A stretch of 40,608 nucleotides of DNA, taken from CAZPMT01 sp964587655. Lineage in GTDB: Bacteria; Hydrogenedentota; Hydrogenedentia; Hydrogenedentales; SLHB01. Within the stretch, counting starts at the first letter, position 1; every line of letters starts with the position of its first letter. A program made the position numbers and the translations under genes. The notes under the pieces were generated by a model, which was not told where the DNA came from, made no database searches, and saw only the letters and a program-made list of their open reading frames with translations. Below, piece by piece: positions 25,701 through 32,538 of this stretch. Location of the stretch: NCBI GenBank assembly GCA_964587655.1, contig CAZPMT010000039.1, positions 1 to 40,608 on the forward strand, given 5' to 3'.

Positions 25701-27716
25701 GGGGCCGCCAGTGTCAACCTCGCAACCCACTGCCAGTTGCGCCCCCCTGATGCTGAACTTAAGTCTTTTCAATACGCGGGGGGTCACACTTGCTCCTATG
25801 TCGAAGCTGAACAGATTCGCCCATTCGTTCAATGGAAGCAGAGCCGATCTATCGATAATAATATCTTGTGCGGAGAAACCCGCTTCCCCGGAGACGTGCA
25901 CGGTTATTGACCCAGTCATTGTTGTTCCGCTCTTATATGTAACCGTCAGCGTTGCCGTATAGTCCCCCGCAGTGTCGTAAGTATGCGTGACCGTAGGGCC
26001 GATTTCGTCGGAAGAGGTCCCGTCGCCGAAGTCCCAGTGCCTTGACGCTACACCCCCCAACAGGTCCTGATACGCCGCCACAGTGGTATCGGTAAACGTC
26101 ACGTCCAGTGGGACGCGCCCTGTCACGGGATCAACTGAGTAGCCAAGAACCACCGTGCCGCTACCGCTACATTGCGTTCCTTCTGTTTCGTAGGCTCCGA
26201 TATCCACACCGCAGGCCGTAACTTGCTGAGGGCGCCATACACACTCAATGTCTTGATAGGCGGCATTCAACGGAGTACCGCTGTCAATGCACTTTGAACC
26301 CGGGCCCAACCGATAGTTGGGCTCGTCGGAAGGTTTGCTCTCGTCCCACGGCTTCACGAACTGCGGGTTGAAATCAAAGTTATTCGCCGCATCATAGCAG
26401 TTGAGCGGAAATGAGTAAGGTTTCGCAAGTACGCACTTCACAACCGTCGGGCACGAAAGGTCGTCCGCATTCACGACTTCCTCTCCCAGGCCCAAGACCG
26501 TGTCGCCCCAAAAAATAGAGTTGATGAGTGTCGGGGAAGAATCCTCGTTGTAAATGGCCCCGGACGATCCTTCATCCGCGCCCTCGTTCTGGTTGAATGT
26601 GCAGTTGGTGATACTGGGTGAACTGCTCCTATTGTAAATGGCCCCGGCTTTATGGCCCCAGTTCCCATAGAAGATGCAGTTGACAATCTGCGGCGATGAG
26701 TCATCATTGAGGATTGCGCCCCCACCTCCATTCCGACTGAAAACGCAGCCCCAGATCATGGGTGATGAGCCGGCAAAGTTCGATATCGCCGGGCTTGAGT
26801 TGAACATGAATTCGCACTTGGCTACATACGGCTTGGCCCCGTTGTCGTTGAGCATGCCGCCGTTGCCGTTGCTCTTAAAGGTGCAGTTCACGACCGTAGG
26901 CCAGTTGAGGCTGAGCTGGCCGCCGTCATTGTACATCGCTTCCCCTCTATCGCCCCCGGTGACAACAAAACCATCGAGCGTCGAGGAGTCCGCGCCTTTC
27001 ACTACGTAAATGGCAGCAATCCCATCCCGCGCGCGTTCGCCGTTGATCGTTGTGATGTACGTTTTCCAGTCTCTTGTGCTGCAGTCTCCCTCAGTGCCCG
27101 AAAGACCCGAAAAACCACCGTATATATGCACGCAGGGCTTCATCACAAGAGCGCCCGTAGCGGGATCTTCGGTACGCACCTCGTCATATTGCATGCCGTT
27201 CGGATCTTTATCACTTCCCGCCACCCACACTTCCCCGCCGCCCAGCGCCAGCGCGTTGATCCCATCTTGGATCTTGGTGAAAGCCGTTGCCCAACTGCCC
27301 CCGTTCTCGATCCTTGACGTGTTCGCCTTGTTCACATACACAACCGGCGGCGGATCCAATGGGCACGAACGAAGCGGAAGCAGTGGACAGCCAAAGGGAT
27401 CGTAGCAATTGAAGGGAAAGATCTTGGCTGCGGACTCCGTGTCGTTCGACGCCAGCCTAAATGATCCGCCCAAATCGGCGTCTGTCCGGGGATTCGCCAT
27501 GACCTTTCCTTCGACTAGGATGTCAAGCACTGCATCGCCATCAGAAAGAACAGATCCCGCAGCACTCGCCGGGCCATCGCTTGCAGCATGGAAAATACGT
27601 TCACGCGATGCTTCGGGGGCGCCAGTGCGCGCATCAAGCGACCGCACTACAGTCCCGAACGTCAGCAAGAATGCTGCGATACCCAGAGTCAATGCGATGC
27701 CGCGTTTCGTTCTCAC
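19758..27716 (-). CDS. Giant secreted PKD-domain protein with Gly-Glu linkers and a C-terminal sorting-like signal
   Basis: This 2652-residue protein has an N-terminal signal (basic start, hydrophobic IALTLGIAAFLLTFGTVV). Residues ~140-506 form a right-handed beta-helix (repeated N-C-x-F and GAIYN turns), followed by one PKD domain at ~516-609 (HWDFGDGTS). Residues ~610-2070 are of unknown fold, with calcium-loop-like segments such as DSNNNGIFDP, DANQNGVYDD and DGDVIPDDLSGDGNVDEND. Three PKD domains at ~2073-2333 each carry W-D-F-G-D-G. Then come 26 Gly-Glu dipeptides, two BACON-like beta domains at ~2388-2586, a short second GE linker, and a tail with Cys2607, a hydrophobic stretch ~2627-2642 and a KTRRGYRGAR end. 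That tail resembles CTERM sorting signals. GTG start behind GGAGGT. Probably an anchored surface protein; ligand unknown. Confidence 0.88.
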   Translation of the reverse strand: MRTKRGIALTLGIAAFLLTFGTVVRSLDARTGAPEASRERIFHAASDGPASAAGSVLSDGDAVLDILVEGKVMANPRTDADLGGSFRLASNDTESAAKIFPFNCYDPFGCPLLPLRSCPLDPPPVVYVNKANTSRIENGGSWATAFTKIQDGINALALGGGEVWVAGSDKDPNGMQYDEVRTEDPATGALVMKPCVHIYGGFSGLSGTEGDCSTRDWKTYITTINGERARDGIAAIYVVKGADSSTLDGFVVTGGDRGEAMYNDGGQLSLNWPTVVNCTFKSNGNGGMLNDNGAKPYVAKCEFMFNSSPAISNFAGSSPMIWGCVFSRNGGGGAILNDDSSPQIVNCIFYGNWGHKAGAIYNRSSSPSITNCTFNQNEGADEGSSGAIYNEDSSPTLINSIFWGDTVLGLGEEVVNADDLSCPTVVKCVLAKPYSFPLNCYDAANNFDFNPQFVKPWDESKPSDEPNYRLGPGSKCIDSGTPLNAAYQDIECVWRPQQVTACGVDIGAYETEGTQCSGSGTVVLGYSVDPVTGRVPLDVTFTDTTVAAYQDLLGGVASRHWDFGDGTSSDEIGPTVTHTYDTAGDYTATLTVTYKSGTTMTGSITVHVSGEAGFSAQDIIIDRSALLPLNEWANLFSFDIGASVTPRVLKRLKFSIRGAQLAVGCEVDTGGPEPEEILEFGIFEAAALTSPHFDQSLVKPIVRWDGRGLYQGDPLSNDYGSVQVWYDQGANHNDTSYDLDIQAQVPFSDWVKVDVNQSKSFVLAVRTSAAWRSGTSLSFDLTNAELWEFDPSTQSVVRFPGCVVDTYSPNFCTGTTLVSTRGYSSSFGVWDITGSLIGNYVPNRDWNIWHWPNKLYSPLTEHARPRWDAAGIVTERVLGEWMDMRRLFSLETWVAAIGINAHGGVYPERSQDRMFIQEANIVFTDIGGDPYATPPTEGNGGFDPTDGFEVIHSWSNDSTTYAVGADYAFNGVWIFHDSNNNGIFDPPQPVSGGGVTFFNLDSPLMPGTRDPAGQVTPGLREWEYVPFPPGGGDPWWKIKLEFSPLGERVGGGGGLLSAVPLCVDDSTSSEVSCDYFVVFRADSGYTDISTLEGDGKGIGLGADFRAFIEPRRVVDNTNSWEGGLLIGYTIPSYWAAASMYSWQDVPAMAVSNPAQAWWPERTLNQVNAKPERCGIDIHDLVLTYSSDNYWARESHILEGQRDERDYVWFALWLDPLGITDSPIGGYDWQTQGWWVPGTWPADLFNQSISSRIRRSFYSFGPGYGLPIVPDISDGFTGPYLNDDFTAIQYAFETIPFFNENIDGVEPRSYVFPIPPPQPTLPNYYSFLFSDTRTTPTEIQYGGWPLRQATAFVASGTTSSHTAASSSTDWFKASGVSWASNQHAGRWLVDKCLGAYRILSNTSDTLLLDRAHSVVDGPWWIATVALPPGRYPHISDWEPPGLLSGGGLRAARLLKEHGDSFSTGNLNRVAVLGLNLCGADDIIVNQYNQLWLESVTVALWGPGFDAPRDLQPLDPNGTTTTSGVLLFEDANQNGVYDDLGGDAVVPVKHLEWAAAPEPIDLDGDVIPDDLSGDGNVDENDYAWVVRLVPASPWLVPFSDSYTGASPQPAKALPAGENQGDDLFVVIAPSSKVPRFQQIRTLIPARLPSRSPFDEQVGGVRFSPRAYPMTVSLEKVNPEEGAVQDFYSHDMLEVNVPATITNLTATGQTIPSGSDAVAVLGIDASTNRTDALLANGTDGTPLPPNQFVTSGYQWTPDYIGRWLISMADDDAKDPSEGPSRQIEGYEIIGADGDTLTFRSGTPRAGTAWRIVKDPTFLEQVVVDFYGATESQGFNFGQDLLPLDYEDPPNHKSGVSLYRDNDWDSRNTNGVFDPDIDIPLALDQPPSRIGLVGEPEQVRFVFSSPGTDDLALAGLTVAQTALANQARRRQWVPDKFGTSKMDPEYGPDFFVVIRTSANMDTGDKFRVGIVSWGPNTPTEPDPDTFPHPSAHHSVNPNEFDLFSEFAWGSRALGFITYFKDRPAYNYWHYDPLTRKMEPKVEEDQSQNESPYPFWVRSTANKARQTVELTCNGLPPAPAFTGSPTTGTIPFSVSFTDESESGDSPITIWRWDFGDGALGTTQNPTHQYTKAGIYTVTLEVTTKVDTVRLVKPSYINAVAPLVGPTANFIFLPAAGTAPLTVQFTDESTPGSFPEALMWSWDFGDGTRSSDQSPLHIYENPGTYRVTLWVSNGVGADVMIKNDAIAVSDPQAPPIADFTASNTFGTPPLTVRFTDRSLPGGTPPILSWAWDFGDGQGSTVQNPTHIYRNPGRYSVTLTVTSSVGSDTETKTNLVAISGVGEGEGEGEGEGEGEGEGEGEGEGEGEGEGEGEGEGEGEGEGEGEGEGEGEGEMPELSVVPSAVNLSMWEGTGTKIVVRNVGAGNLDWNAAVLTQNDWLTIRLVKESPILGEIILSYKTHRGFEPRRATIRVEAVGAKNSPADVIVMQAGVPPSLTVLPNSRPVSWNNGNSSFSVLNGGGGTLEWRGTVTQGNAWLAITSESAGAIVANLENPDSDTVSVSFSENQSELPRTGIIRFSADGALGSPKDVRVVQEARTGGEGEGEGEGEGEQPQCFGGTLSNTPRGPFSSGAGGDVLVIAMAAIPLLYAGKTRRGYRGAR
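20559..20714. repeat. Hexanucleotide tandem array encoding 26 Gly-Glu dipeptides
   Basis: About 26 six-base units (CTCGCC/TTCGCC/TTCACC/CTCACC variants on the plus strand) lie inside the giant PKD gene and encode a (GE)n linker. Units differ at third codon positions while the dipeptide is preserved, which suggests selection on the peptide as well as slippage. A shorter array at about 19909-19952 encodes the second linker. Confidence 0.9.
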
Positions 27717-27860
27717 GTTTGCTTACCTCCGGCAAATGACGAAAAGACCCGTCCGTCGAGACGACGCGAGGGCGAGCAGGACAAGCGGGAAAACAGTTTA
27801 CACTTCATCCGCGCCATCCCTCGACAGCATTTCTCTGAGCCTGCAAAAAGTCCCAGAATG

Positions 27861-27944
27861 GCGTCATTCCCGCGAAGGCGGGAATCCAGAACACACGCGC
27901 CGCCATACGGGCGCACTGGATTCCCGCCTTCGCGGGAATGACGC
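27861..27944. repeat. Large inverted repeat with 29-bp perfect arms (TTCCCGC-GAAG-GCGGGAA type)
   Basis: Arms at 27861-27889 and 27916-27944 are exact reverse complements around a 26-base loop, and each arm is itself a small hairpin (TTCCCGC, GAAG, GCGGGAA). The GTCATTCCCGCGAAGGCGGG core is a widespread intergenic repeat in many bacteria (recollection). It lies 145 bp upstream of the giant PKD gene. Confidence 0.85.
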
Positions 27945-28341
27945 GGCGTTCTAGGCTCGTTGAGAGAACGGGCATATTGCGACGGCATTTCTTCACAAGC
28001 TCTTTCCACACATCTATCCCAAAGGGCAGATACGACTACCCCTCCGCGGCGCGCCCTCAAACAAAACGCGCCCCTCTCCGAAACGCAGTATTTCCCGACT
28101 CATCGTAGCACAGGCTATCGATTCTGTCAATAAATCTCGCGCTCGGTCTTGGACGATCGGCACGGTGCTAAAGCATTGTCGGATTTTGGGTAATGCAGGA
28201 CGCCGAAACATGAGATAGCTGCGAAATACGCCCGCGCGCTTTCACACTGTTCATTCTACAAACGGCTGACCGCCGCTTGGAGCGTGTACGGGAAGTGCCC
28301 GCGCCGTTCGCATGGGAAGTTGTAACCCATCTGAAAGCGCC

Positions 28342-28437
28342 GCTCATGTAGGTCCGGTTTGTAACCGGACCATCTCAGCGGCGTCCCCAGTATATCGCGT
28401 GTGTCTGGGTCCGGTTACAAACCGGACCTACATGAGC
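28342..28437. repeat. Large inverted repeat with 30-bp perfect arms (GGTCCGGTTTGTAACCGGACC type)
   Basis: Arms at 28342-28371 and 28408-28437 are perfect reverse complements around a 36-base loop, and each arm contains an internal GGTCCGGTT/AACCGGACC palindrome. It lies 81 bp beyond the sulfatase stop codon, so it may end or stabilise that transcript. There is no U-run, so a classical rho-independent terminator is not supported. Confidence 0.85.
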
Positions 28438-28518
28438 TTGTGAAAAGATCACGGAATGACGGGTGTGCCTTGCTGTGAGATCCGTCCCCGTGGCTGTGAA
28501 CGGTTACCGCGATGGGAG

Positions 28519-30105
28519 TCATTTCGCCCAGTTGCCCTGCATTTTCTCGCGGGTGTAGGCCATCATTTGCACGCGGTGGCCGTCTTGACGGTTGGGGACG
28601 TTTGGCTGTTGGATGACAGGGGCTTCTTCGTCGAGGTAGGTCTTCGAGATGTCGTTCGGCGCGCGCCATTTTTCGAGGGCCGCGGTCAGGGACTTGATGT
28701 CGGCCTTGTATGCGGGGTCCTGGTGGCGGTTGTCGAGTTCGCGCGGATCCCTTTCCAGGTCGTAGAAAAGTGCGGCGCCTTTCGCGGCGTGGAGGATCAA
28801 CTTCTTCGTCTTGGTCCGGGCCATCACCTGCTTTCCTCCGTTGCTTTCGGCGAAGACGATCTCGCGCTCGATCGAATTCGCGGCGAGGTCCAGTCCCCGC
28901 ATACGTTCCGGGATTCGGCAATGGGCCTGCGACAGGATCGTCGGGGCGACGTCGGTCGTGTTGACCAGCGCCTGGGATGCGTTTCCCATGTTCTTGCTTT
29001 GCGGAAACTTGATGATCAGCGGGACCTTCACGAGCGGATCGTACATGTAGTTGCCCTTCAACAGCAGGTGATGGCATCCGAGGTATTCGCCGTGGTCGCT
29101 GGTGAAGACGATCATGGTGTTGTCGTAGATGCCCTTTTCCTTCAGCGTTCGGATCATCTTGCCGGCCTGGTCGTCAATGTGCTGGATGCAGGCGTAGTAA
29201 TAGGCCATCACCCGTCTCAGTGCGGGTTCGGTGAGGATCGCGTTAGGGAAGTATCCGCCGCCGAGGGCGAGGTCGTGATCGAAGCAGGCATCGGTCCAGC
29301 CCGGCAGGATAGAGAGCTTCGCGGGATCGTACAAGTCACAGTATTCGGCGGGCGGGTCGAACGGGTGATGCGGCTTGATGAAGCCCACGGTCAGCAGTTG
29401 ACCTGACGGTCCCCAGGCGCGCAGCGTCTCATTCGCCTGGTCGCCAATCCACTCGGTCGAGTGATATTGCTTGGGCAGGTTCGATGGCAGCGCCCCGAAG
29501 GTTTCCCAGTATTCGGGCCGCGCGTTCTTGCGAAATTCGGTCTCCTGATCCTCGAGATCATTCCCATCAATCAACCCTTGTGCACGCAAGACCCGGTGGT
29601 AGTCGTCGTCCCAACGGCCGGGACCGTTCTGCTCGGCGAGGATCATCTCGTCGAAACCGATATCGAGATACGTGGGTGTGAAGTGCATCTTTCCGACGGC
29701 CTTCGTGCGGTAACCGGCCTTTCTGAGTAACGCAGGGAAGGTATCGACGCCCGGCGGCAGGGTACTGTGATTCGTCCATCCCCGGTGCTCGTGGACGTAG
29801 AGACCGGAGAAGAGGGAATACCGCGATGGCGTGCAAACGGGATACGGGCAGAAGCTGTTGTTGAAACGGATGCCGTCCGCGGCGAGCGCGTCGATGTTGG
29901 GCGTGGCTATCTCGCGGTTGCCGTACGCTCCGAGGCATTCGATTCGGTGTTGGTCGGTGATGATGACGAGGACGTTGGGTTTGCCGGCGGCTTGTTGGAC
30001 GGGTTCGGTATCAGATGCGCCCCGCGCTTCGCCTTTGCCAACAAATGCCGTTGCGGCCAACGTCGCCGAAGCTGCGACGAAATCGCGTCGTGTCACTCTC
30101 TTCAT
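28519..30105 (-). CDS. Tat-exported type I sulfatase (formylglycine-dependent)
   Basis: This 528-residue enzyme opens with a twin-arginine signal (KRVTRRDFVAASATLAATAF), predicting folded export to the periplasm. The mature part has the metal-binding ITDQHR (D51) and the sulfatase signature CTPSR with Cys91, which a formylglycine-generating enzyme would convert; that enzyme is not in the window. KAVGKMHF and FTSDHGEYLGCHHLLLKG provide further active-site residues of the alkaline-phosphatase-like fold. It would hydrolyse sulfate esters, probably on sulfated polysaccharides; the substrate class cannot be assigned. The ATG at 30105 follows GAGGAGGGG; the open frame continues to 30141 but lacks such a site. 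It is 32 bp downstream of a glycosyltransferase gene. Confidence 0.92.
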   Translation of the reverse strand: MKRVTRRDFVAASATLAATAFVGKGEARGASDTEPVQQAAGKPNVLVIITDQHRIECLGAYGNREIATPNIDALAADGIRFNNSFCPYPVCTPSRYSLFSGLYVHEHRGWTNHSTLPPGVDTFPALLRKAGYRTKAVGKMHFTPTYLDIGFDEMILAEQNGPGRWDDDYHRVLRAQGLIDGNDLEDQETEFRKNARPEYWETFGALPSNLPKQYHSTEWIGDQANETLRAWGPSGQLLTVGFIKPHHPFDPPAEYCDLYDPAKLSILPGWTDACFDHDLALGGGYFPNAILTEPALRRVMAYYYACIQHIDDQAGKMIRTLKEKGIYDNTMIVFTSDHGEYLGCHHLLLKGNYMYDPLVKVPLIIKFPQSKNMGNASQALVNTTDVAPTILSQAHCRIPERMRGLDLAANSIEREIVFAESNGGKQVMARTKTKKLILHAAKGAALFYDLERDPRELDNRHQDPAYKADIKSLTAALEKWRAPNDISKTYLDEEAPVIQQPNVPNRQDGHRVQMMAYTREKMQGNWAK

Positions 30106-30137
30106 CGTGAGCCCCTCCTCATGCTGCTGGGGGATCG

Positions 30138-30863
30138 TCACTCGTATTTTCGCGCGAGGTCATTCAGCCGAATCCAGAAAATGCCCCTGAGCATTTCGAG
30201 AGAGTCGCGGACGATCTTGACGCGGCTGTGTGGCGAGTTGATCCAGCATACGGGCGTTTCGTCGACGCGCAGGCGGTGTTTCCGGGCGATGTAGAGGAGT
30301 TCCGAGTCGAATGAGAAACGGTTCCGCCGCTGAAGTGGAAACACGATTTGTGCGGCGCGTGCGGTGAAGCCTTTGAATCCGCATTGCGTGTCGATGAAGG
30401 GCAGGCCGAGGAACATCTTCACGAAGAGGTTGAAGGTGCGCCCCATGGTTTCGCGGATAGGGTGTTGTCTGACCTGAACGTCCGAGCCGGGAAGGGAGCG
30501 CGACCCGATGACGATGTCGGCGCCTGAGTCGAAGCATTTCCACATTCTGTCGAGTTCCTCGATTGGGGTGGAGCCGTCTGCATCGCAGAAGACGCGGTAT
30601 TCCCCCTGGGCCTCGAGCATTCCGATCTTTACGGCGTGGCCCTTGCCTCGGTTCGGTTTGTATTCGATCACGCGGACACTTGGATAGAGTGCTCTGACGA
30701 GTTCCGCGGTCGTGTCGAGGCTGCCGTCGTCCACCACGATGATCTCGAAGTCGTATCCTTGGCGGGAAAGGTATTTCCCGACGCGGTCGAGCGTCATCGC
30801 AATCCGTATTTCCTCGTTGTAGGCCGGTATCACCAGCGAGAGACGTACGGCCAAGGCAACCAC
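30138..30863 (-). CDS. Family 2 glycosyltransferase (dolichyl/polyprenyl-phosphate glycosyltransferase-like)
   Basis: This 241-residue enzyme has the GT-A opening SLVIPAYNEEIRIAMTL, VVDDGSLDTT, KPNRGKGHAVKIGML and the D-x-D metal site CDADGS (D94, D96). GSRSLPGS, the FVKMFLGLPFIDTQCGFKGF segment and FDSELLYIAR complete the pattern of the DPG/DPM-synthase group that transfers glucose or mannose from a nucleotide sugar to a polyprenyl phosphate. No large C-terminal membrane domain is present. The GTG at 30863 overlaps AAGGAAGG too closely; a TTG three codons later is better spaced and may be the true start. It may feed cell-envelope glycan assembly. The sulfatase gene begins 32 bp downstream. 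Confidence 0.88.
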   Translation of the reverse strand: MVALAVRLSLVIPAYNEEIRIAMTLDRVGKYLSRQGYDFEIIVVDDGSLDTTAELVRALYPSVRVIEYKPNRGKGHAVKIGMLEAQGEYRVFCDADGSTPIEELDRMWKCFDSGADIVIGSRSLPGSDVQVRQHPIRETMGRTFNLFVKMFLGLPFIDTQCGFKGFTARAAQIVFPLQRRNRFSFDSELLYIARKHRLRVDETPVCWINSPHSRVKIVRDSLEMLRGIFWIRLNDLARKYE

Positions 30864-30894
30864 CTTCCTTCGGCTCTGTGGAGCGTTCCGTTTG

Positions 30895-31051
30895 GGAGTA
30901 GGAGTCAGAAGACAGAAGTCAGGAGTCAGAAGGAAAGCGAGTTGCGTGAAGAGGGCTGCTTAACATTTGTGTGAAGCATCGAACCGTCTCCCGCCGGACG
31001 TAACCTGCGCGCCGCCAACATTCTGACTCCTGTCTCCTGACTTCTGACTAC
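30895..31051. repeat. Imperfect inverted repeat pair of the AGTCAGAAG type
   Basis: A purine-rich block at 30895-30932 (GGAGTCAGAAGACAGAAGTC and related units) is matched in inverted orientation by the block at 31021-31051 (TTCTGACTCCTGTCTCCTGA onward). About 88 bp lie between. This fills most of the 199-bp gap between lptB and the glycosyltransferase gene, and looks like a miniature mobile or REP-like element. Confidence 0.65.
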
Positions 31052-31062
31052 CCTATTTAGGT

Positions 31063-31809
31063 TCACAGATCGATCTTGAAATTCTCGCCGAGATAAGTCT
31101 TTCGAGCAAGGGGGTTCTCGGCGATCTCTCTCGGCGTTCCCGCCACGCTCACGCGGCCCTCACTGAGAATGAAGGCGCGGTCCGTAATCTCGAGCATTTC
31201 GCGGACGTTATGATCGGTGATTAGCACGCCGATTCCCTTGTTCTTGAGGGTGGCGACGGTGTCTTGAAGGTCGTCTATGGCGATCGGGTCGATGCCCGCA
31301 AAGGGCTCGTCCAGGAGGAAGATCTTGGGCTCGGTCACGAGTGCGCGGCAAATCTCCGTCCGGCGCCGTTCGCCGCCGGAGAGCGTGTAGGCGGGATTGC
31401 CGGCGAGATGGGAAATGCCAAGATCTTCCATGAGTGCGTCGGCGCGGGCTTTCCGCTGAGGCGCGGTCAAAGGCTGGTATTCAAGCACGGCCAGGAGGTT
31501 TTGGCGGACCGTGAGTTGTCGGAAGATCGACGGCTCCTGTGGGAGGTAGGCCATGCCCTGCCGCGCGCGCCGATACATGGGCATCGAGGTCACGTCCTGG
31601 CCGCAGAACCAGACGCGGCCCGAGGTCGGGCGCAACAGTCCGACGATCATCCGGAAGGTTGTAGTCTTGCCGGAACCGTTCGGTCCGAGGAGTCCGACGA
31701 TCTCTCCCGGGGCCAGTTCGATGGACACGTCGTTGACCACGGTCCGGCGCTTGAACCGTTTGCAGAGCTGCTCCGTGCGGAGCAGCGGTTCGCCGCCATG
31801 GCTCGTCAC
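31063..31809 (-). CDS. lptB: LPS export ABC transporter ATPase LptB
   Basis: This 248-residue ATPase powers lipopolysaccharide extraction from the inner membrane with LptF/LptG, which are not in this window. Walker A GPNGSGKT, GMAYLPQEPSIFRQLTV around the Q-loop, signature LSGGERRR, Walker B IFLLDEPFAGIDP and H-loop TDHNV are all LptB-typical, as is the ending YLGENFKI. A GTG start at 31809 follows GAGGAG. Gene order lptC-lptA-lptB is the classical one, although 183 bp of repeat sequence now separate lptA from lptB, so lptB may have its own promoter. Confidence 0.95.
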   Translation of the reverse strand: MTSHGGEPLLRTEQLCKRFKRRTVVNDVSIELAPGEIVGLLGPNGSGKTTTFRMIVGLLRPTSGRVWFCGQDVTSMPMYRRARQGMAYLPQEPSIFRQLTVRQNLLAVLEYQPLTAPQRKARADALMEDLGISHLAGNPAYTLSGGERRRTEICRALVTEPKIFLLDEPFAGIDPIAIDDLQDTVATLKNKGIGVLITDHNVREMLEITDRAFILSEGRVSVAGTPREIAENPLARKTYLGENFKIDL

Positions 31810-31846
31810 GTGTCGTCTCCTCGGTATTCACTCATGATAAGCATTC

Positions 31847-31991
31847 GTGGAAGCGGCGTCCTCGCCGCTTCGTTCTGGCCTCGGAAACGCGACGAGGACG
31901 TCGCGTCTACGTGGCAGCGGCGTCCTCGCCGCTTTGGGTAATCACATTGCCACCGCGGTTTCCAGAAGCGACGGGGACGCCGCTGCCGCAC
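31847..31991. repeat. Dispersed GCGGCGTCCTCGCCGC repeats in the lptA-lptB gap
   Basis: Two near-identical direct copies (GGAAGCGGCGTCCTCGCCGC from about 31849 and GGCAGCGGCGTCCTCGCCGC from about 31913) are followed by an inverted, diverged copy (about 31965-31991). A related GCGACGAGGACGTCGCGTC lies at about 31889-31907. Each core is self-complementary. This fills the gap between lptA and lptB and splits an otherwise compact operon. Confidence 0.7.
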
Positions 31992-31992
31992 T

Positions 31993-32538
31993 TCAGGGCT
32001 TCTTTTCCTCCGGCTTTTTCGGTGGTTCCTTGTCTTCGCCCATTCCGCCCAAACGGACATTGTGAGCGCGTCCGCTCACGATCTGGATTCGTCCGTCGTT
32101 AAAGTTCAGTACGACCTTCTGCGCCGTGACACCATCGGGCATATTCGGAGATCGAATCACGGGGCTGCCGGTGAAGGTCAGGATGCCCTTCTCGAAATCC
32201 CATTCGGCCTTTTCCGCCTGTACGTTTGCCTCGGGGTGCTCGACGACGACCTTGCCCTCGAGCACGATGCGGGCAGGCTCTTTTCCGCCGTTCTCGGCCC
32301 AAAAGAACTTTACCTTGTTGGCGGTGATCGGCAACGGTTTCTTTGCGGGATCTTCCGAGCGCAAGGTGATCTTGACGCCGTCGCTCATCGTGTCGATCTT
32401 GCCGTCGAACGAACTGTCCATGTAGCCCGCCTCGTAGTCCATGAGCGTGTAGCCGCTCATGGTCTTGCCCTCTTGCGGGCCGGGGGTCTGCGACAACAGC
32501 GCCGCGGCCATAGCCGATACCGCCAGAATGATTCTCAT
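31993..32538 (-). CDS. lptA: LptA/OstA-like periplasmic LPS transport protein
   Basis: This 181-residue protein has a short signal peptide (MRIILAVSAMAAALLSQT). It then has OstA/LptA-like repeating beta segments: DSSFDGKIDTMSDGVKITL, ITANKVKFFW, ARIVLEGKVVVEHPEANVQAEKAEWDF and GVTAQKVVLNFNDGRIQIVSG. The G-x-V-x-V and A-x-x-A-x-W spacing is that of the beta-jellyroll bridge that carries LPS across the periplasm. The C-terminus is a charged PPKKPEEKKP tail. Its ATG overlaps the lptC stop by four bases. Assignment rests on the fold pattern and position between lptC and lptB; sequence identity to E. coli LptA is low. Confidence 0.82.
   Translation of the reverse strand: MRIILAVSAMAAALLSQTPGPQEGKTMSGYTLMDYEAGYMDSSFDGKIDTMSDGVKITLRSEDPAKKPLPITANKVKFFWAENGGKEPARIVLEGKVVVEHPEANVQAEKAEWDFEKGILTFTGSPVIRSPNMPDGVTAQKVVLNFNDGRIQIVSGRAHNVRLGGMGEDKEPPKKPEEKKP

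Larger units (their letters stand above)
27717..28518. other. Repeat-bearing intergenic region without a convincing gene
   Basis: About 800 bases separate the giant PKD gene from the end of the sulfatase gene. It contains two large perfect inverted repeats (27861-27944 and 28342-28437) and an AT-richer stretch at about 28080-28250 upstream of no obvious gene. Open frames present are short, arginine-rich and built partly from the repeats, so none is annotated. The PKD gene's promoter should lie in the first 100-200 bases; no clear boxes were seen. Confidence 0.6.

Noticed and set aside
27588..27954. Open frames across the TTCCCGC repeat near 27861
   Set aside because: They consist largely of the inverted repeat read as peptide (RRRESR-type), which is a common artefact.
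28014..28211. Short minus-strand open frame in the 800-bp intergenic region
   Set aside because: No start signal, arginine-rich, no family; overlapping short frames exist in all directions.
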